Source: Endomychus coccineus (Eukaryota > Arthropoda > Insecta > Coleoptera > Endomychidae). Taken from it: a stretch of 64,000 nucleotides of DNA. The notes below the pieces were generated by a model. The model was not told the DNA's origin. It saw only the letters and a list, made by a program, of their open reading frames with translations, and ran no database searches. The DNA is taken from positions 48,264,078 to 48,328,077 of the forward strand of contig OY294070.1 in the NCBI GenBank assembly GCA_958510875.1, read 5' to 3'. Position 1 is the first letter of the stretch, and the number at the start of each line of letters is the position of its first letter. Positions 32,985 through 44,629 of the stretch are shown one piece after another. The position numbers and the translations under genes were made by a program.

Positions 32985-33640
32985 TACTTAGACATCTGAT
33001 AATCCAATTACTTAAAAAAAATCTACAACAAATATGGTGATAGTGTTGCAGAAACAGTGGGGAATTTGAAAGAAATAATACTCCATCCAAAACTGCTGCT
33101 GTTACAGAGTTAATTAAAAATTTGAGCAAATTGGTACAGTACAAGATGCAAGACTGCGTGTTTATCACCGTAGTATTGCTGCTTTAAGTGAAAGTGTCTG
33201 GTGTGGTTTTTGGGCTGTTATCGGTCCATACTTTTCGCGGAAACGAAGCCGACAATGCCAGAACTGTAACGGAAATTCTATACAGAGAGGTTATCTGAAA
33301 CTTTTTCTGGAACGAATCGGATGATGTAGACGTTCCAGAATATATTTCATCAAGATGGTAGTCACACCACCTACAACTAATGATAGACTCGATCTTTTGC
33401 GGGAACGATTTCAATAGATAATTATTTCACGAGGAGGAAACATTAACTGTCCGCCTAGGTCTTGTGATCTGACTCCTTTTTTAGACTTTTTCCTATGGGG
33501 TTTCTTGAAGGACTTAGTGTCTCTATAATTCTCAAACAATTCAGAACCTTCGAGATAATATCGACGCAGAAATTGCTAAAAGAATGACATCTTGCCAAAG
33601 ATCTAGAGGAGGATATTGTTTTCCATAATTAACCGCTAAC
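32985..33640 (+). pseudogene. Tc1/mariner-like transposase remnant
   Basis: NKYGDSVAETVGNL (33008-33055) is near the helix-turn-helix start. FHQDGSHTTYN (33345-33375) is the QQDGAT.H block. ISRGGN-NCPPRSCDLTPFLDFFLWGF-like residues at 33425-33510 are the WPPRSCDLTPLDFFLWG block. The frames are broken and stops are frequent. It is a third copy of the same broad transposase group as 4560-5511 and 25500-25860. Confidence 0.75.
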
Positions 33641-33929
33641 TTTGTGTTTTACGCAAATAAAAACATCGTAGAAAATAAGTCATTACTGAGTCTTATTCCA
33701 ATTACCAAAAAGCAACCTCAAATTTAAACACCTTTGTGTTAAAAAATGGTTGAAGCAGAGGTCACTCAGATCAATATGATTGAAGAGTATGATGTCGTGA
33801 ATAAGATTTAGTCCAGGCCATAGGGTTTTTGACCTACTCTTCACAATTTTTCAATAGAACAAAGTGGAATAAGGAGATTTTTCAATGGAAAAATATGAAA
33901 ATACAGAATATCGAAACTCCAGATATGTT

Positions 33930-34262
33930 ATGGCTGATTGAATGTTATTTGCATTCCCATTGGTTTATCAGCCGTGAAACGCCACAAGAGACGCTAGCAT
34001 AAAACTCCCCCACCTTCTTTATCCATTGCCTATCTTCCATATATTGAAAATCTAACAGACCGAATTTCCAAAATTCTTAAGCATAATATTTTCAATCGTT
34101 ATTCCACACTTCCAAAACTATCTCAGTTTTACAAACCTATTAAAGATACCCTTCCTCCTATTCATTGAGAAGGTGTATATAGCATTCCCTGTTCTTGCGG
34201 TAACGTCTACATTGGTGAAACAGGTCGTACAGTAGCTACTTGTGTGAAAGAACATGATAAAA
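33930..34262 (+). pseudogene. Penelope-like GIY-YIG fragment, second family
   Basis: The frame from about 34010 reads YIENLTDRISKILKHNIFNR, then a stop and GVYSIPCSCGNVYIGETGRT followed by VATCVKEH. GVY.IPC.CG..YIG.T.R is the GIY-YIG nuclease start with the usual Cys pair. It differs in sequence from the 10-12-kb and 44.5-kb elements, so it is a separate family. Only the RT tail and the nuclease start remain. Confidence 0.75.
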
Positions 34263-34814
34263 TGAAAATAAATGCAATAATAAAAGTTATTAGTTTTCTA
34301 TGCAAACAAATTAGAAATACTTAATTAAAAAATCAAAAAAATCGTCGATTTCTGTTTTTTTTTTAATTATGATTTTCATCAACTCTGTTCATGCGTATCC
34401 GGAATCAACCTTTTTTATAATTCATAGATACGGGTTCTACTAAAAATATTAAGATAGCACATATTAGAGTGAGTCGTATGATGCCAACATATGGGTGAAA
34501 TTTACTTATTGTTAATTTATTACAGCAAAAAACTAATGAAAAATGATTATGTGATGTGAATGACGATGGCAATCGGAAAACTCGGAAAATGCCGAACGCA
34601 GTGTGCTGTGCAGACGCCAGTCTGAACTCTGAATATGAGTAGGCGACAGGAAAAGTCGCAATTCGATATTGCGGTGATTGATCGTTTTGAATTGCGGGTA
34701 TATTTGAACGGTTCTTATTTGAAAATTTTAGATGTCTGCATGATAATATAATTATGTTATACTATGTGTTCAATTAATGTTGAAAAATAAACTTATAATT
34801 TACCTTATAAAAAC

Positions 34815-35095
34815 ACATCACATTGTGGATACATTGTAACACTATAAATACGAAATAATGACCCGTATCCGCTAACAATACCTCGGAAAATACTGATAAA
34901 TTTATTTCCAGCTGAGGGTACCCCTTATTTGCATTATTAACTCCAAATAGTATTTGACCAGGCACATCTTAATTTCTTATTTAATTTACTCTGATGATGG
35001 CTAGTTGGTAGCCGAAAGGTCCGCTGTACTTTAACAGTAATTTCATAGGATAAGGGTGATTATTTCTTATTTATAGTGTTACAATCTACCTAGTA
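34815..35095 (+). repeat. Penelope-type hammerhead repeat (solo)
   Basis: An inverted terminal-repeat piece (TGGATACATTGTAACACTAT at 34826), then Penelope 3' UTR (CTGAGGGTACCCCTTATTTGC), the hammerhead block and the forward terminal repeat (GGATAAGGGTGATTATTTCT). It has the same order as 45350-45545, with no coding sequence. Confidence 0.75.
34985..35030 (+). ncRNA. hammerhead ribozyme motif A2 (partly decayed)
   Basis: UUUACU, core CUGAUGA (34991-34997), extra U, helix II GGCUA-GUUGG-UAGCC, core GAAA (35014-35017), then GGUCCGC. The U before the cleavage base is replaced by G, which should inactivate it. Confidence 0.55.
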
Positions 35096-35399
35096 ACTTA
35101 AATAGCCGCTTGGAGGTAATGTCGTATACAAAATTGTAACCTTGACGGATAATTTATTACATCCAAAAATAAACTATGCATTGCTATCAGTATAAGTAAG
35201 CCGCTGTCGGGGTATATACTATAAAGCACGTTATTTCACGCTTTTTCGGGCCGTATATATTTGAAGTATGTGTGCAAGGGCAAGCAATTAGAAAACACAT
35301 TCAAATAACCAACTAGAAACCTAGTATTCCCAAAAATACATAAAAGTTTAATAATATAAAATAACTTGCGATAAATTTAGCTAACCTGCGATAACATTG

Positions 35400-35478
35400 C
35401 CGCTTGGAGTTTCGAACCTACGCTATTGGAAGCAATAATACATAAAGCCGGAGTCTAACCGCTTGGGCTAGAATCGCT
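35400..35478 (-). tRNA. tRNA-like sequence (SINE head or pseudogene)
   Basis: The minus strand carries a perfect A-box match TAGCCCAAGCGG and B box GGTTCGAAAC. The ~80-nt length would suit a long-variable-arm tRNA, but the anticodon stem does not pair. Confidence 0.4.
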
Positions 35479-36504
35479 GTTGCAGGTATAACATTGAATT
35501 CGGTATATCATCTGTTATTGGGCTAGCCGCTAGGAGCGTTGGGGTGACCTATTTCAACGATCAATCACCGCTATGTCGAATCGCGACTGTTACTGTGTTC
35601 TATATGTATATTAGTCTGATAATCTTCATACTGAAGTTTACATCAGAACTACTATCTATTATTAGAGAGGTTTGGCTATAAATGCACATGTTTCGGAGTG
35701 TCTTTAAAAGTTTAAACTGAGAACATGGTCAATGTGAAAGTACAAGAAGCTTCATCAAAAAATGTTCTGATGAGTCGAGGAGCAGTGGCTTTTCTTCAAA
35801 TGTTGCAGGGGACTTTAGACTTATTTCTTCAGAAAGCTATCAGAACGCGAATAACAAAAAATATGATTCTCTGGTTTTTCTTGAGATTGTGGTGGTATTG
35901 GCGCAAGGAGAATACTTCATCTAGTACGAATTTTGAAATTAAAAATTTTGCATGAAATACACACTTTTCCATTTATTGAAACGATACGTGTGCACATCCA
36001 TTCAAATCTTCAACTTATGCCTTAACTGATAAGTTAGCACTAGAGTTAGCAAGAGTTAAGACGACTTGTTATGCATCTGGCTAAGTTATTATCATCCCTT
36101 TTTGTAAAAATAGGTCTAGAATGTACATTCCATTTTCTACTGGAAAAAATCAAAGGTTATGAAATAAAGAATACAATTTATGGCTTATTGATTTATTATA
36201 TAATTTATAGAAGCAGTTCATGAAAAGTGTATTTCCTACTGCAGATGATACCATCGAGACTAGAAAATCTAGTCTTTTGTCTCGTCTCTGCCATTTGGAC
36301 TTTACATATGAACTTTTCCGAAATTATGATATTTTAATTACTTAAAATATATTTTAATTGCATTGAATTGAATATATTTAATTACCTCTTGATTACTCCA
36401 GATTACTTTCTAAATACCTTGATTATTCTTCAATACTCTTTAATTACTTTAATTACTAGCAAATATTTTTTAAATATTTTGATTCTTTACAAACATCAAA
36501 TATT
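35479..36504. other. unassigned AT-rich sequence
   Basis: Includes a degenerate TTAATTACT-rich stretch at about 36330-36480. An open stretch at 35725-35955 (+) is not recognised. Confidence 0.45.
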
Positions 36505-37253
36505 TTTAATGTGCTGTACACTTTTATGAAACTAGTTCTCCGATTTAAGTAAACATTGGCAAAAATTCAAGCGATTATTCCCTGGGTTATTATAACAATA
36601 TTTGATACCTATATTATTTATGATTTTCGGAAAGCCACCTTGTTTCGAAGATACACCGCTATAAAAGTTTTCGGACAAAAATGGTTTTGATATTTTTAAA
36701 ACAATTTAAAAAAATTAACTAATGGCGTATTGCACTAGGTTTGCCGAATACGAAAAATCTTCGCATTGCTTTTTTATCGTTTAACAACATTCCGATTACT
36801 AATAACCAATGTTTTGTGCACTTTTAGCAGGCATCGGTTTAAACGTGGGTTTAATTTGAATAGGTCTCGTGATTAGTCATTTTGTATTTTTTAAATTTGT
36901 TTAAACTAATTACGTTTCATTTTCAAAAAAATTTCGAATTTTTCATACAAATATTCGATCCATAAATAAAAGTTTTGACGAATTAACAATTCTTCTCAGT
37001 ACTACCAAATCCCATTTTGATCTCTAATGCTATCTGAAACTTGGCATATTGGTAATATATTTATTAGTTTCTCTTATATAATGGTGGTGACATTAACCAA
37101 AATGAAGGTTTTGTAACATATATCAGGCAAAGATTCAGATACACTCATAAAATTATAGAGATTGTGATATTTTAATAAAGATTCTTGACCCAGGTATGAA
37201 TTATAAATATATATCGGGAAATACGTCACACTAACACATATGCTTATTATTTT

Positions 37254-37296
37254 CGTATTTACGTATGTTTCGGTCTCAAGACCATCATCAGAAGAC
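37254..37296 (-). ncRNA. hammerhead ribozyme motif B2
   Basis: On the minus strand: GUCUU, core CUGAUGA (37285-37291), extra U, helix II GGUC-UUGA-GACC, core GAAA, helix III AC-AUAC-GU, cleavage base A (37260), then AAUAC. Every conserved core residue is present, and helix I pairs four of five positions. One of the two copies most likely to be active. Predicted cut after the A at 37260 (minus). Confidence 0.7.
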
Positions 37297-37436
37297 TTAT
37301 TGCTGATTTGTTACAATTTCGATTATTCGTGTTTCTGTTCGTTTCGGTGTTGGGCATTTTTAATTAAAATTGTTGCGATAAGGACGCTTTGTGCTAATAC
37401 AATTAGTTTTAAGAAATCCCGTTTTAACCATAATAA

Positions 37437-37479
37437 GTCTTCTGATGACGGTCGCGAGACCGAATCATATGTAAAGACG
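37437..37479 (+). ncRNA. hammerhead ribozyme motif B3
   Basis: Helix I GUCUU (37437-37441) pairs perfectly with AAGAC (37474-37478). Core CUGAUGA (37442-37448), extra C, helix II GGUC-GCGA-GACC, then GAAU in place of GAAA, helix III region CAUAUGU, cleavage base A37473. The A-to-U change at the base of helix III is the one core defect. Confidence 0.65.
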
Positions 37480-37739
37480 AAAATAATAAGCATATGTGAC
37501 CTATTTCCCGAGTATTTATATATGATTTTGATATTAAAATCCATACAAATCATAACTGAATTTATATTAACCTCCAGCTAACTATGTAGATTCATTCATT
37601 GTAGATTTCTATAACTATCTAGAGAACTACCGAAATGATTCTAGAACTTAAATTATAATATAGTGATCCATATACTGGATGATGAAAATAAGAAGGATTA
37701 TCTGAATGTGACGGGAGAATTTGGGTATTCATCGGCAAT

Positions 37740-39240
37740 AACTGCATCCACAAGAATACATAACAAGAACAAAAATATGTATTGATCACATTTTTATTAA
37801 ATGTGATGAAAAAGTAAACAGTATCACTGCAGATGTTCTTGAAACCACGATCACTGACCACTTCTCGCTTGCTTTGCAGACGATTATACCAAAAACAGGA
37901 AAAAATATCAAAAATAATCATGTACATTGAAGTTTTCTGAGTAAAGAAAAATTTATAAAAGAGGTTGAGATCAGGTGTATTCCTTAATGCTTTCAAATGT
38001 ACTGTAGTGAAACCGTTGTTCAAGAAAGGAAATAGGCTGAACGTATTAAACTACCGCCCGATTTCATTGATTTCTATCTGGGGTAGAAATTTCGAAATGA
38101 TCATTAAACTGCGCATCCTCAACTTCCTTGATAAACTTGAAATTCCGACAGATAATCAATTCCGGCTTCAGGGAAAATAGGTCAACAGATGATGCGATCA
38201 CTTATCTCACGATAAAATCAGTGACTCCACTTTGTGTTGATACGGACAGCAATAAAATCACCTTTTGAAGATTTTGGACAGCATAGGAATAAGAGGACAA
38301 GCGTTTGATTTAATTATGTAACTGACGTCAAAATAAATAATATCAAGGGCGATTGAAAATTAGTTGTATATGGTGTACCCCAAGGGACAGTTCTTGACCC
38401 ACTTCTGTTTAACTTTATATAAACCATTTGTACAAACTACCACTAAATGTAGAAGTTGTGAGTTTTGCCGAAGATGTGGCTATCATTTTAATGAATAACA
38501 ACTGGGATTCTTGGAAACTACAGTTTTAAATTGATTCAAAGACCGCCTGTTAACAGTTAATTTCGACAAAACACACTTCCTTCCATTCACATCATATTCT
38601 AAATTTCTACCAAACTATAAATCATTGATGTCGTCAGCATTGATGAACATCAAACCATTCCTATAAATAGTGTTGAAAATATGTAGTACTTGGGTGTGTT
38701 TGTCAATAACACCTTGAAGTGGGATGTACATATCAATTATATAACAAAAAAACTTCGCTCCATCTTGCATTCGTTCAAATATTTAACGAATGTTCCCGCC
38801 TCATACGACCGACGGGTTTTATATTATGCACTTGTACAAAGCCACTTGAATTATGATATTATAACGTGGGGAGCTGCCGTCAAACATGCAGAAAAACTAG
38901 AAAAGATCGTTTTTTTTTTAATGAAACACCATAAACCACGTACTCGCCCTACTAATCAATTATATAATGAAACCCATATTCTTGATATACGACAATTGTT
39001 TAAATGTTGTAACGGTGAATAGACAACGTGAACATAATGATCTTATCAAAATATCACAGGAATATAATACTCGATAAATAACAAACTCTTCATACGTTCC
39101 AAAAGCTGAGAAATTTTTTCAACGGAGCTGTATCTACCTAGGACCCAAAACCATAAATACTATTTCCCCTGAAATAAGACAGTTGCATCTCTCAAAATGT
39201 TCATAAATAAATTTTAAAAAATGGATACTCACTAAGCATC
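37740..39240 (+). pseudogene. Jockey-like LINE, internally deleted
   Basis: 37780-37900 reads IDHIFIKCDEKVNSITADVL then TTITDHFSLAL, the end of an apurinic-type endonuclease. From 37965 the RT begins: VVKPLFKKGNRLNVLNYRPI (FKKG…NYRPISL block). Most of the endonuclease-RT linker is deleted. The active-site box at about 38460 reads FAED where FADD is expected. 38690-39022 is an open C-terminal stretch: GVFVNNTLKWDVHINYITKK … LYYALVQSHLNYDIITWG. Many stops. The element may end in the A/T-rich tract near 39530. Confidence 0.8.
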
Positions 39241-39700
39241 GATTGATGATTCACTACAAAAAAATACATAGGTAGGTGTACTATCTGTAATCAAATATTA
39301 GGAATATTACATTAAACGATTATCACTTAGTATAAATATATGTGTGTCTTAGTATATAGTGAAAATAATAATTTCTTCGTTAACTTTTTGAAAAATTTGT
39401 TTTATGTAAACTGATTTGTAATAACTGAAAAAGCCACATTCAAGGGTCTTTTTTTGTGGTCAACTTATTTATTTATTCCCTATTTTGTGTTATGAATTTT
39501 GTAATATTTCAGATTTATTAGGTGAATAAATATTATTATTAACGCTACACGAATAATTTTATTGCCATGTATCTTCGAAACAAAGTGGCTTCTTAAAATA
39601 ACCCTGGGAATAACCCCTTAAATCTTTGCCGTATGAGTTTACTAAGCACCTTTCATAAAAAAATATTGATTACTTATAACTTTATATGTTCGAGAATGCC

Positions 39701-41594
39701 AACTTGACAGTCAGGTTAGTATTAACACTCCCATATCTTAGGAAAACATCCCGGAAAACAGCATTCAAATGTCCAATTATGGGATTTTTCGCAAATTAAT
39801 CGTGCACAATAATAAATAATATATGAATATATCTTTCTTCACTCGTTTTTCATAAGCCCAAGAATGACATGTCCTCACACCACATTGTTCGTACATATTG
39901 AAAGTCTTCCACGCTAGTCCGTATGTACCATTTAACATATCATATTTGCTCTATCTATGCTTCACACTTCACATCCTGTATAATATCAAAGAGAGATTCA
40001 CCCATCGACTTATCTTAACTGTAACGATTCCGGCATACCACTTAACGCCTACATTATGATACGAAATCAGGCAGGTGCAATGGCATAATGGTTGAATTTC
40101 CACCCATTGAGCCGTAGGCGCTGGTTCGAATCCGACTGGTGGATCGTTTTTTATTCAAGTCAAGACGTGCCTACAACAATCTCTTTCTGATACATGCGCA
40201 TCTTTCACTCTATTCTGATTGCCCCATACCTGCATTTATGGGCCTGTTGCATATCTACTACTTATATTACAATTCATAAGAACTTTTTTATTGTGTACGA
40301 CCAATTTGCGACAAATATGCGATACATTGTTCTTGTTTTAATTGGAGATTTGAAAATAATGTCTGCTGTGGTGTCAGTAAGGGGTTATATAATATACCCC
40401 TTTTGTTCACGAGATATCGCAGACTCTTCTTCACCCATAGCAAGCTAATCAAAATCATCTTCAGTTTGTAGACATTTTTTTTACTGTGATGCAATGTATG
40501 TCAACTTTACATTCACAATCAAATTGCACATTCGAAGCATCCTTAGATAATAGTAAACCAATCGCATTTGCTAACAAGTTCTCGTAAATCTTTGTATCTT
40601 CAAAATCTTGTATTGTCGTCCTTATGCTGTAGGAAAAAGCTTTCAATCTTATCTTCTCGTAACAAAATGACTATCTCCTTCAAAATTGAAGAAGTCCAAT
40701 ACTTTGACATTTTGTAGTCATTAAAAAAAACACAAGTATTATTTCAAGTTAAGACAACACTCACGAATGACAATTATTATGGTTACATCCTTCAAGTTTA
40801 CAGTGCGATAGCACTGAAATTATGATCAGAAATCAGCCAATCGAGTAGCTAACATTGGAAGTATTAGATGAGGTATTAATGCTCATGCTGTTTATTCGGT
40901 GGAAGATTTTGTTAGGTTAGCTCGATTAAATTAGTCAATTACATGGTACCTAATGCTGCACCAGCATTTGTAGCCTACAACCAAAAAGATTATGTGGGAA
41001 TTTTTAACACATTAATTTCAATTTATTATAACATATTTCAAATGTGTTACAATCGTAGGTCCACGAGAGAGGGGGGTTGTGATGCAGCACCACCTAGTTC
41101 CAGGCAAAAAAATTCCATGAGAATTCTGTACACATTAATCACAATCTATTACAACATATTGTACATACACGAGAATGGGTTTGTGGTTACAGTACGCCGT
41201 CGTTTTTTTTAAACACGTGACATATCAACATTCCTTTAGTAACGGCCAGAATTTGTTAAAAAATAACCTACGTTTGGGCTAGAAACCATACTGGAAGTGA
41301 ACTTCCAAAATATCTTGGTGTAGCGATTTTCCAGTTTCCGACTTCAGAGTCGGGTTCAGCGGACCTAAATACCCCCCATTACCAAATTTCAGAAACATTG
41401 GGTTAAAAGATCCTGAGATATTCCATTTGTTATATACATTGTCAAATGAAAATGGTTATTCGCCAGTCCAAAAATTATGTCGAAGCCAAACCCAACACAA
41501 TGCAAAAATAATTTTTCAATTCGGTTTTGTATCTCAAATTTTAGAAGTGACCAGGTTTTTTTTACATTTTTGACTGAGCTATATTAATGTGCGC
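39701..41594. other. unassigned AT-rich sequence
   Basis: No gene recognised. Two ~30-bp related blocks (ACACATTAAT…CAAT.TATTA.AACATAT) occur about 124 bp apart near 41007 and 41131. Confidence 0.4.
40076..40148 (+). tRNA. tRNA-like sequence (SINE head or pseudogene)
   Basis: A box TGGCATAATGG and B box GGTTCGAATCC are both strong, with spacing like a tRNA. The T-arm nearly pairs, but acceptor and anticodon stems do not, so a functional tRNA is unlikely. Confidence 0.4.
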
Positions 41595-42815
41595 TAACTT
41601 TATATTCTTAGTAGAAGTATAGGAGATAGATACATATTTTGGGCCTGAGATATAACATGTTGACATATGTGTTATGTTTTAGCAATTATTAATCTGAGTA
41701 TTTTATCCTATGTTAGTTGGATCTCTCACCCCGCCCCATTTTGAGTTAGCTGTCCCAGAAAATATTCAATTTTGGAACGTGTTATAACACTTTGGTGTTT
41801 GGTGCTAGTCGATCGCAATTGGCGATCAATATTTAATAAATGCCAACATTTTTTCTTCATGCAGTTGGCAGCACTGGCAGCTTTAGTTATAACCAAAATT
41901 GGAACGTGGTATAACACTTTCTGACCAGGCGGAAAATTTTTGTTATCAATGCTCAATACTCGAAAACCATATGCCAACATTTTCTATGCGTCCATTTTCA
42001 AGAATTTTCGTCATGTTTTGGTATTTTTGCCAAAAATTGCCATATCGTCTGAAATTGCAAAGAAAAATGTTGGCACCTCCATCAATTTGTAGTTTTTATG
42101 TAAAGGAAAAGTTTGTATGAGTGCCAACATTTTCTTTCATGTTTAACTCCTGAGGAGGGAAGATAATATGATAAATGTTTTGATCATTCAAATGTGTGAC
42201 CAAGATTATTTTTTAGTCCATTCTTGGGGTCTGAAAATACCTAATTTTTGGAGAATAACTGCGATTTTAATGATTGGGGGGGGGGGGGGGGGGTTTGAGG
42301 CGGTTAAACATGAAAGAAACTGGTACTCACACAAGCTTTTCTTTTACATGAAAACTACAAGTTGATGGAGGTGCCAACACTGCCAACATTTTTTTTCCAA
42401 TTTCAGACAATTTGGCCGATTTTTGGCAAAAAGACCTAATTCTTGAAAATCGACCCATAGAAAATGTTGGCATATGGTTTTCGAGTATTGAGCATTGATA
42501 ACAAAACATTTCCGCTTGGTCAGAAAGTGTTATACCACGTTCCAATTTTGGTTATAACTAAAGCTGCCAGTGCTGCCAACTGCATGAAGAAAAAATGTTG
42601 GCATTTATTGAATATTGATCGCGAAGGGACCCTCTTACACCAAACACCAAAGTGTTTATATATAACACGTTCCAAAATTGAATATTTTCTGGGGCGGCTA
42701 ACCCAAAATGGGGCGGGGTGGGAGGTCCAACTCAGATTAATAATTGCTAAAACATAACACATATGCCAACATGATATATCTCAGGTCCAAAATATGTATC
42801 TGTCTCCTAGACTTA
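41595..42815. repeat. 1.2-kb foldback with G18 at the loop
   Basis: Left arm ~41595-42145 and right arm ~42305-42815 are inverted copies at high similarity. For example, both arms contain GTTTTCGAGTATTGAGCATT, ACGTGGTATAACACTTTCTG and GCCAACATTTTTTCTTCATG in opposite senses. The short ~160-bp loop includes 18 consecutive G (42276-42293). ATGCCAACATTTTCT-type strings recur several times in each arm. Open frames in the arms mirror each other and have no recognised similarity. A transcript would form a long double-stranded hairpin. Confidence 0.9.
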
Positions 42816-44514
42816 TAGCACTCGTATCTGTACTTAAATTACAAAAAAGTTTATTCCAGTTACTTTTAAATGATGGAAAAACGTTTATACGGGATAGCGC
42901 GGAGGATAGTATTATATAGGAATATTGGACCTCCATCATTAATCGAGTTCGTTTTCTGAAAATATTGTCAATAATACACTACACAGGGGTGGATCTAGGA
43001 GATAGTTTTGAGGAAATACATTTTCCATGAATTACAAAATCTTGCATGTATCATTTTATATATTATTTTATATTTTTATAGGAAACTACACAACTATAAG
43101 TAGCGGAGAAATTGATTGCGAATATAGAAAATTAATTTATAAAATCATTCGATGAAATCCAAAGTTGGCGAATTGTTCGAAATCGTGGCGCAATCGATCA
43201 ATGATTGTCCTAATTTGTTTGCATGTGATGTCAGTGGTATTGCTCCACAGTCGTCACTTTTGAATTTCGGCAGATCCGTAAAAACCCGATTTTGTATCCG
43301 ATTTAGCACTCAATTCTAATCGTATTAACGTAACAACTAAACTGAACTAATTATTAATATTGAATAGTTTCAAACTTCATAGAAATGATCACTAACTGAT
43401 AAGATTATTTCATTATAATTATCCGTTTTTCCTAAAAGTTGTAGAATTCAATAACAGGAACTAATTTTGTCAGCATCTCTACAAGCTTATTTATCGGAAA
43501 TTTCTACAGACTCGATTTCACATTATACACGATTTCAACTAGAATATCTTGGAGAGCATCTCGGAGTCTAATTAATTTTTATAAATTAATGAGAGTTGGA
43601 CTATTGATATTGTCCAGATAACTAAGGCGATTTCTCATCACAGATAAGTCGTAAAAAACGGAGTTGTTGAATTGAATTTCTCTCAGATACTTAAATAACT
43701 TTAAATACACATTAGACTTTGTATTAATTTAATTCATATACGCAATTAAAAACAGGTAGACGGCGTTGTTGCACAAGCCACTGTTAATAATATACGACCG
43801 TATACAATGTGCTGGTGCTTGTACGTTCGAGGATAGGCGGATTAATAATTCCGATATAAATATTTTGACTATTCACGGTCAGGGTTATTTTTTATTGGAA
43901 TGAAATAGTTAAGTACCTACTACTACAATAAGTCTAAGAAACTAGGAAGGAACTGTAATTGTCCCATTATTAGAATACTAAAATTGTTGTTTTAGAATAG
44001 TAACAAAATTACACGTTAGAAGCAAGCTAGCAAACAAGTTAATATTTTATTTCGAAAGCATTTCCTCAGCTAACTTCAAACTACTACATATTTAAAATGG
44101 AAAAAATCATTGTTTTTCAGTGGTGGACTACTAGGTACTTTATATTGAAGTTGGCAATCTATCTACCCATTTTCTTTGAACTTCATAAATAACATCGAAA
44201 ATGTTTGGTTGTATTTATATTCTAAAAAAATATTTATTTAACTTCAGTGTCATATTCAGCAAACCCTCCATATTTTTCAAGGTGGAACTCAGAACTTATT
44301 TCACGGGAAAATCACAAATATTGTAAAGAAAAATTGTGTAGGTACCTACCTATTTAACGTTTAAAAAATCTTTGTTCTCAAGGATTAACTACAGAGTCAA
44401 CCTTGAATTAGTGTACCATATGCTTTCGAGAACATGGCGACAGTGAATAAACATTTCACGGTTAACCTACTGATAACTAAAGGTAATGCAGAACTGTGCC
44501 AAACGCTGTGCCTA
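42816..44514. other. unassigned AT-rich sequence
   Basis: No recognised gene, RNA or repeat. Confidence 0.45.
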
Positions 44515-44537
44515 GTCACTATAAATAAGAAATATTG

Positions 44538-44585
44538 AAGTACTGTGGATCTCTCGGCTACCAAGTAGCCATCATCAGAGTAAAC
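44538..44585 (-). ncRNA. hammerhead ribozyme motif A3 (decayed)
   Basis: The minus strand has CUGAUGA, extra U, a perfect helix II GGCUAC-UUG-GUAGCC, but GAGA replaces GAAA. Probably inactive. Confidence 0.55.
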
Positions 44586-44629
44586 TAAATTATAGTAATA
44601 TATATATTTGAGTCACTGAAATTCACAAA

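Larger units (their letters stand above)
37211..37514. mobile_element. palindromic hammerhead MITE, family B
   Basis: About 304 bp. The ends (TATCGGGAAATACGTCACACT … and its reverse) form ~90-bp inverted arms containing CATATGCTTATTATTTTCGT. Each arm carries a hammerhead motif in opposite orientation. A single-arm relative is at 14490-14660. Confidence 0.8.
36505..39700. repeat. 3.2-kb segment between ~150-bp inverted repeats
   Basis: 36505-36670 and 39548-39700 are imperfect inverted copies: TTATTCCC..GGGTTATT, AAGCCAC.TTGTTTCGAAGATACA, and TTATGAAA … AGTAAAC … GGCAAA. The palindromic MITE and the LINE lie inside. No transposase belonging to these ends is visible. Confidence 0.6.

Noticed and set aside
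35725..35955. 76-codon open frame as a gene
   Set aside because: No recognisable motif, no splice or promoter context, length expected by chance.
41726..42762. Mirror-image open frames (MLAYGFRVLSIDNK…)
   Set aside because: The same inverted-repeat DNA read twice; no family recognised and the frames follow the foldback arms.
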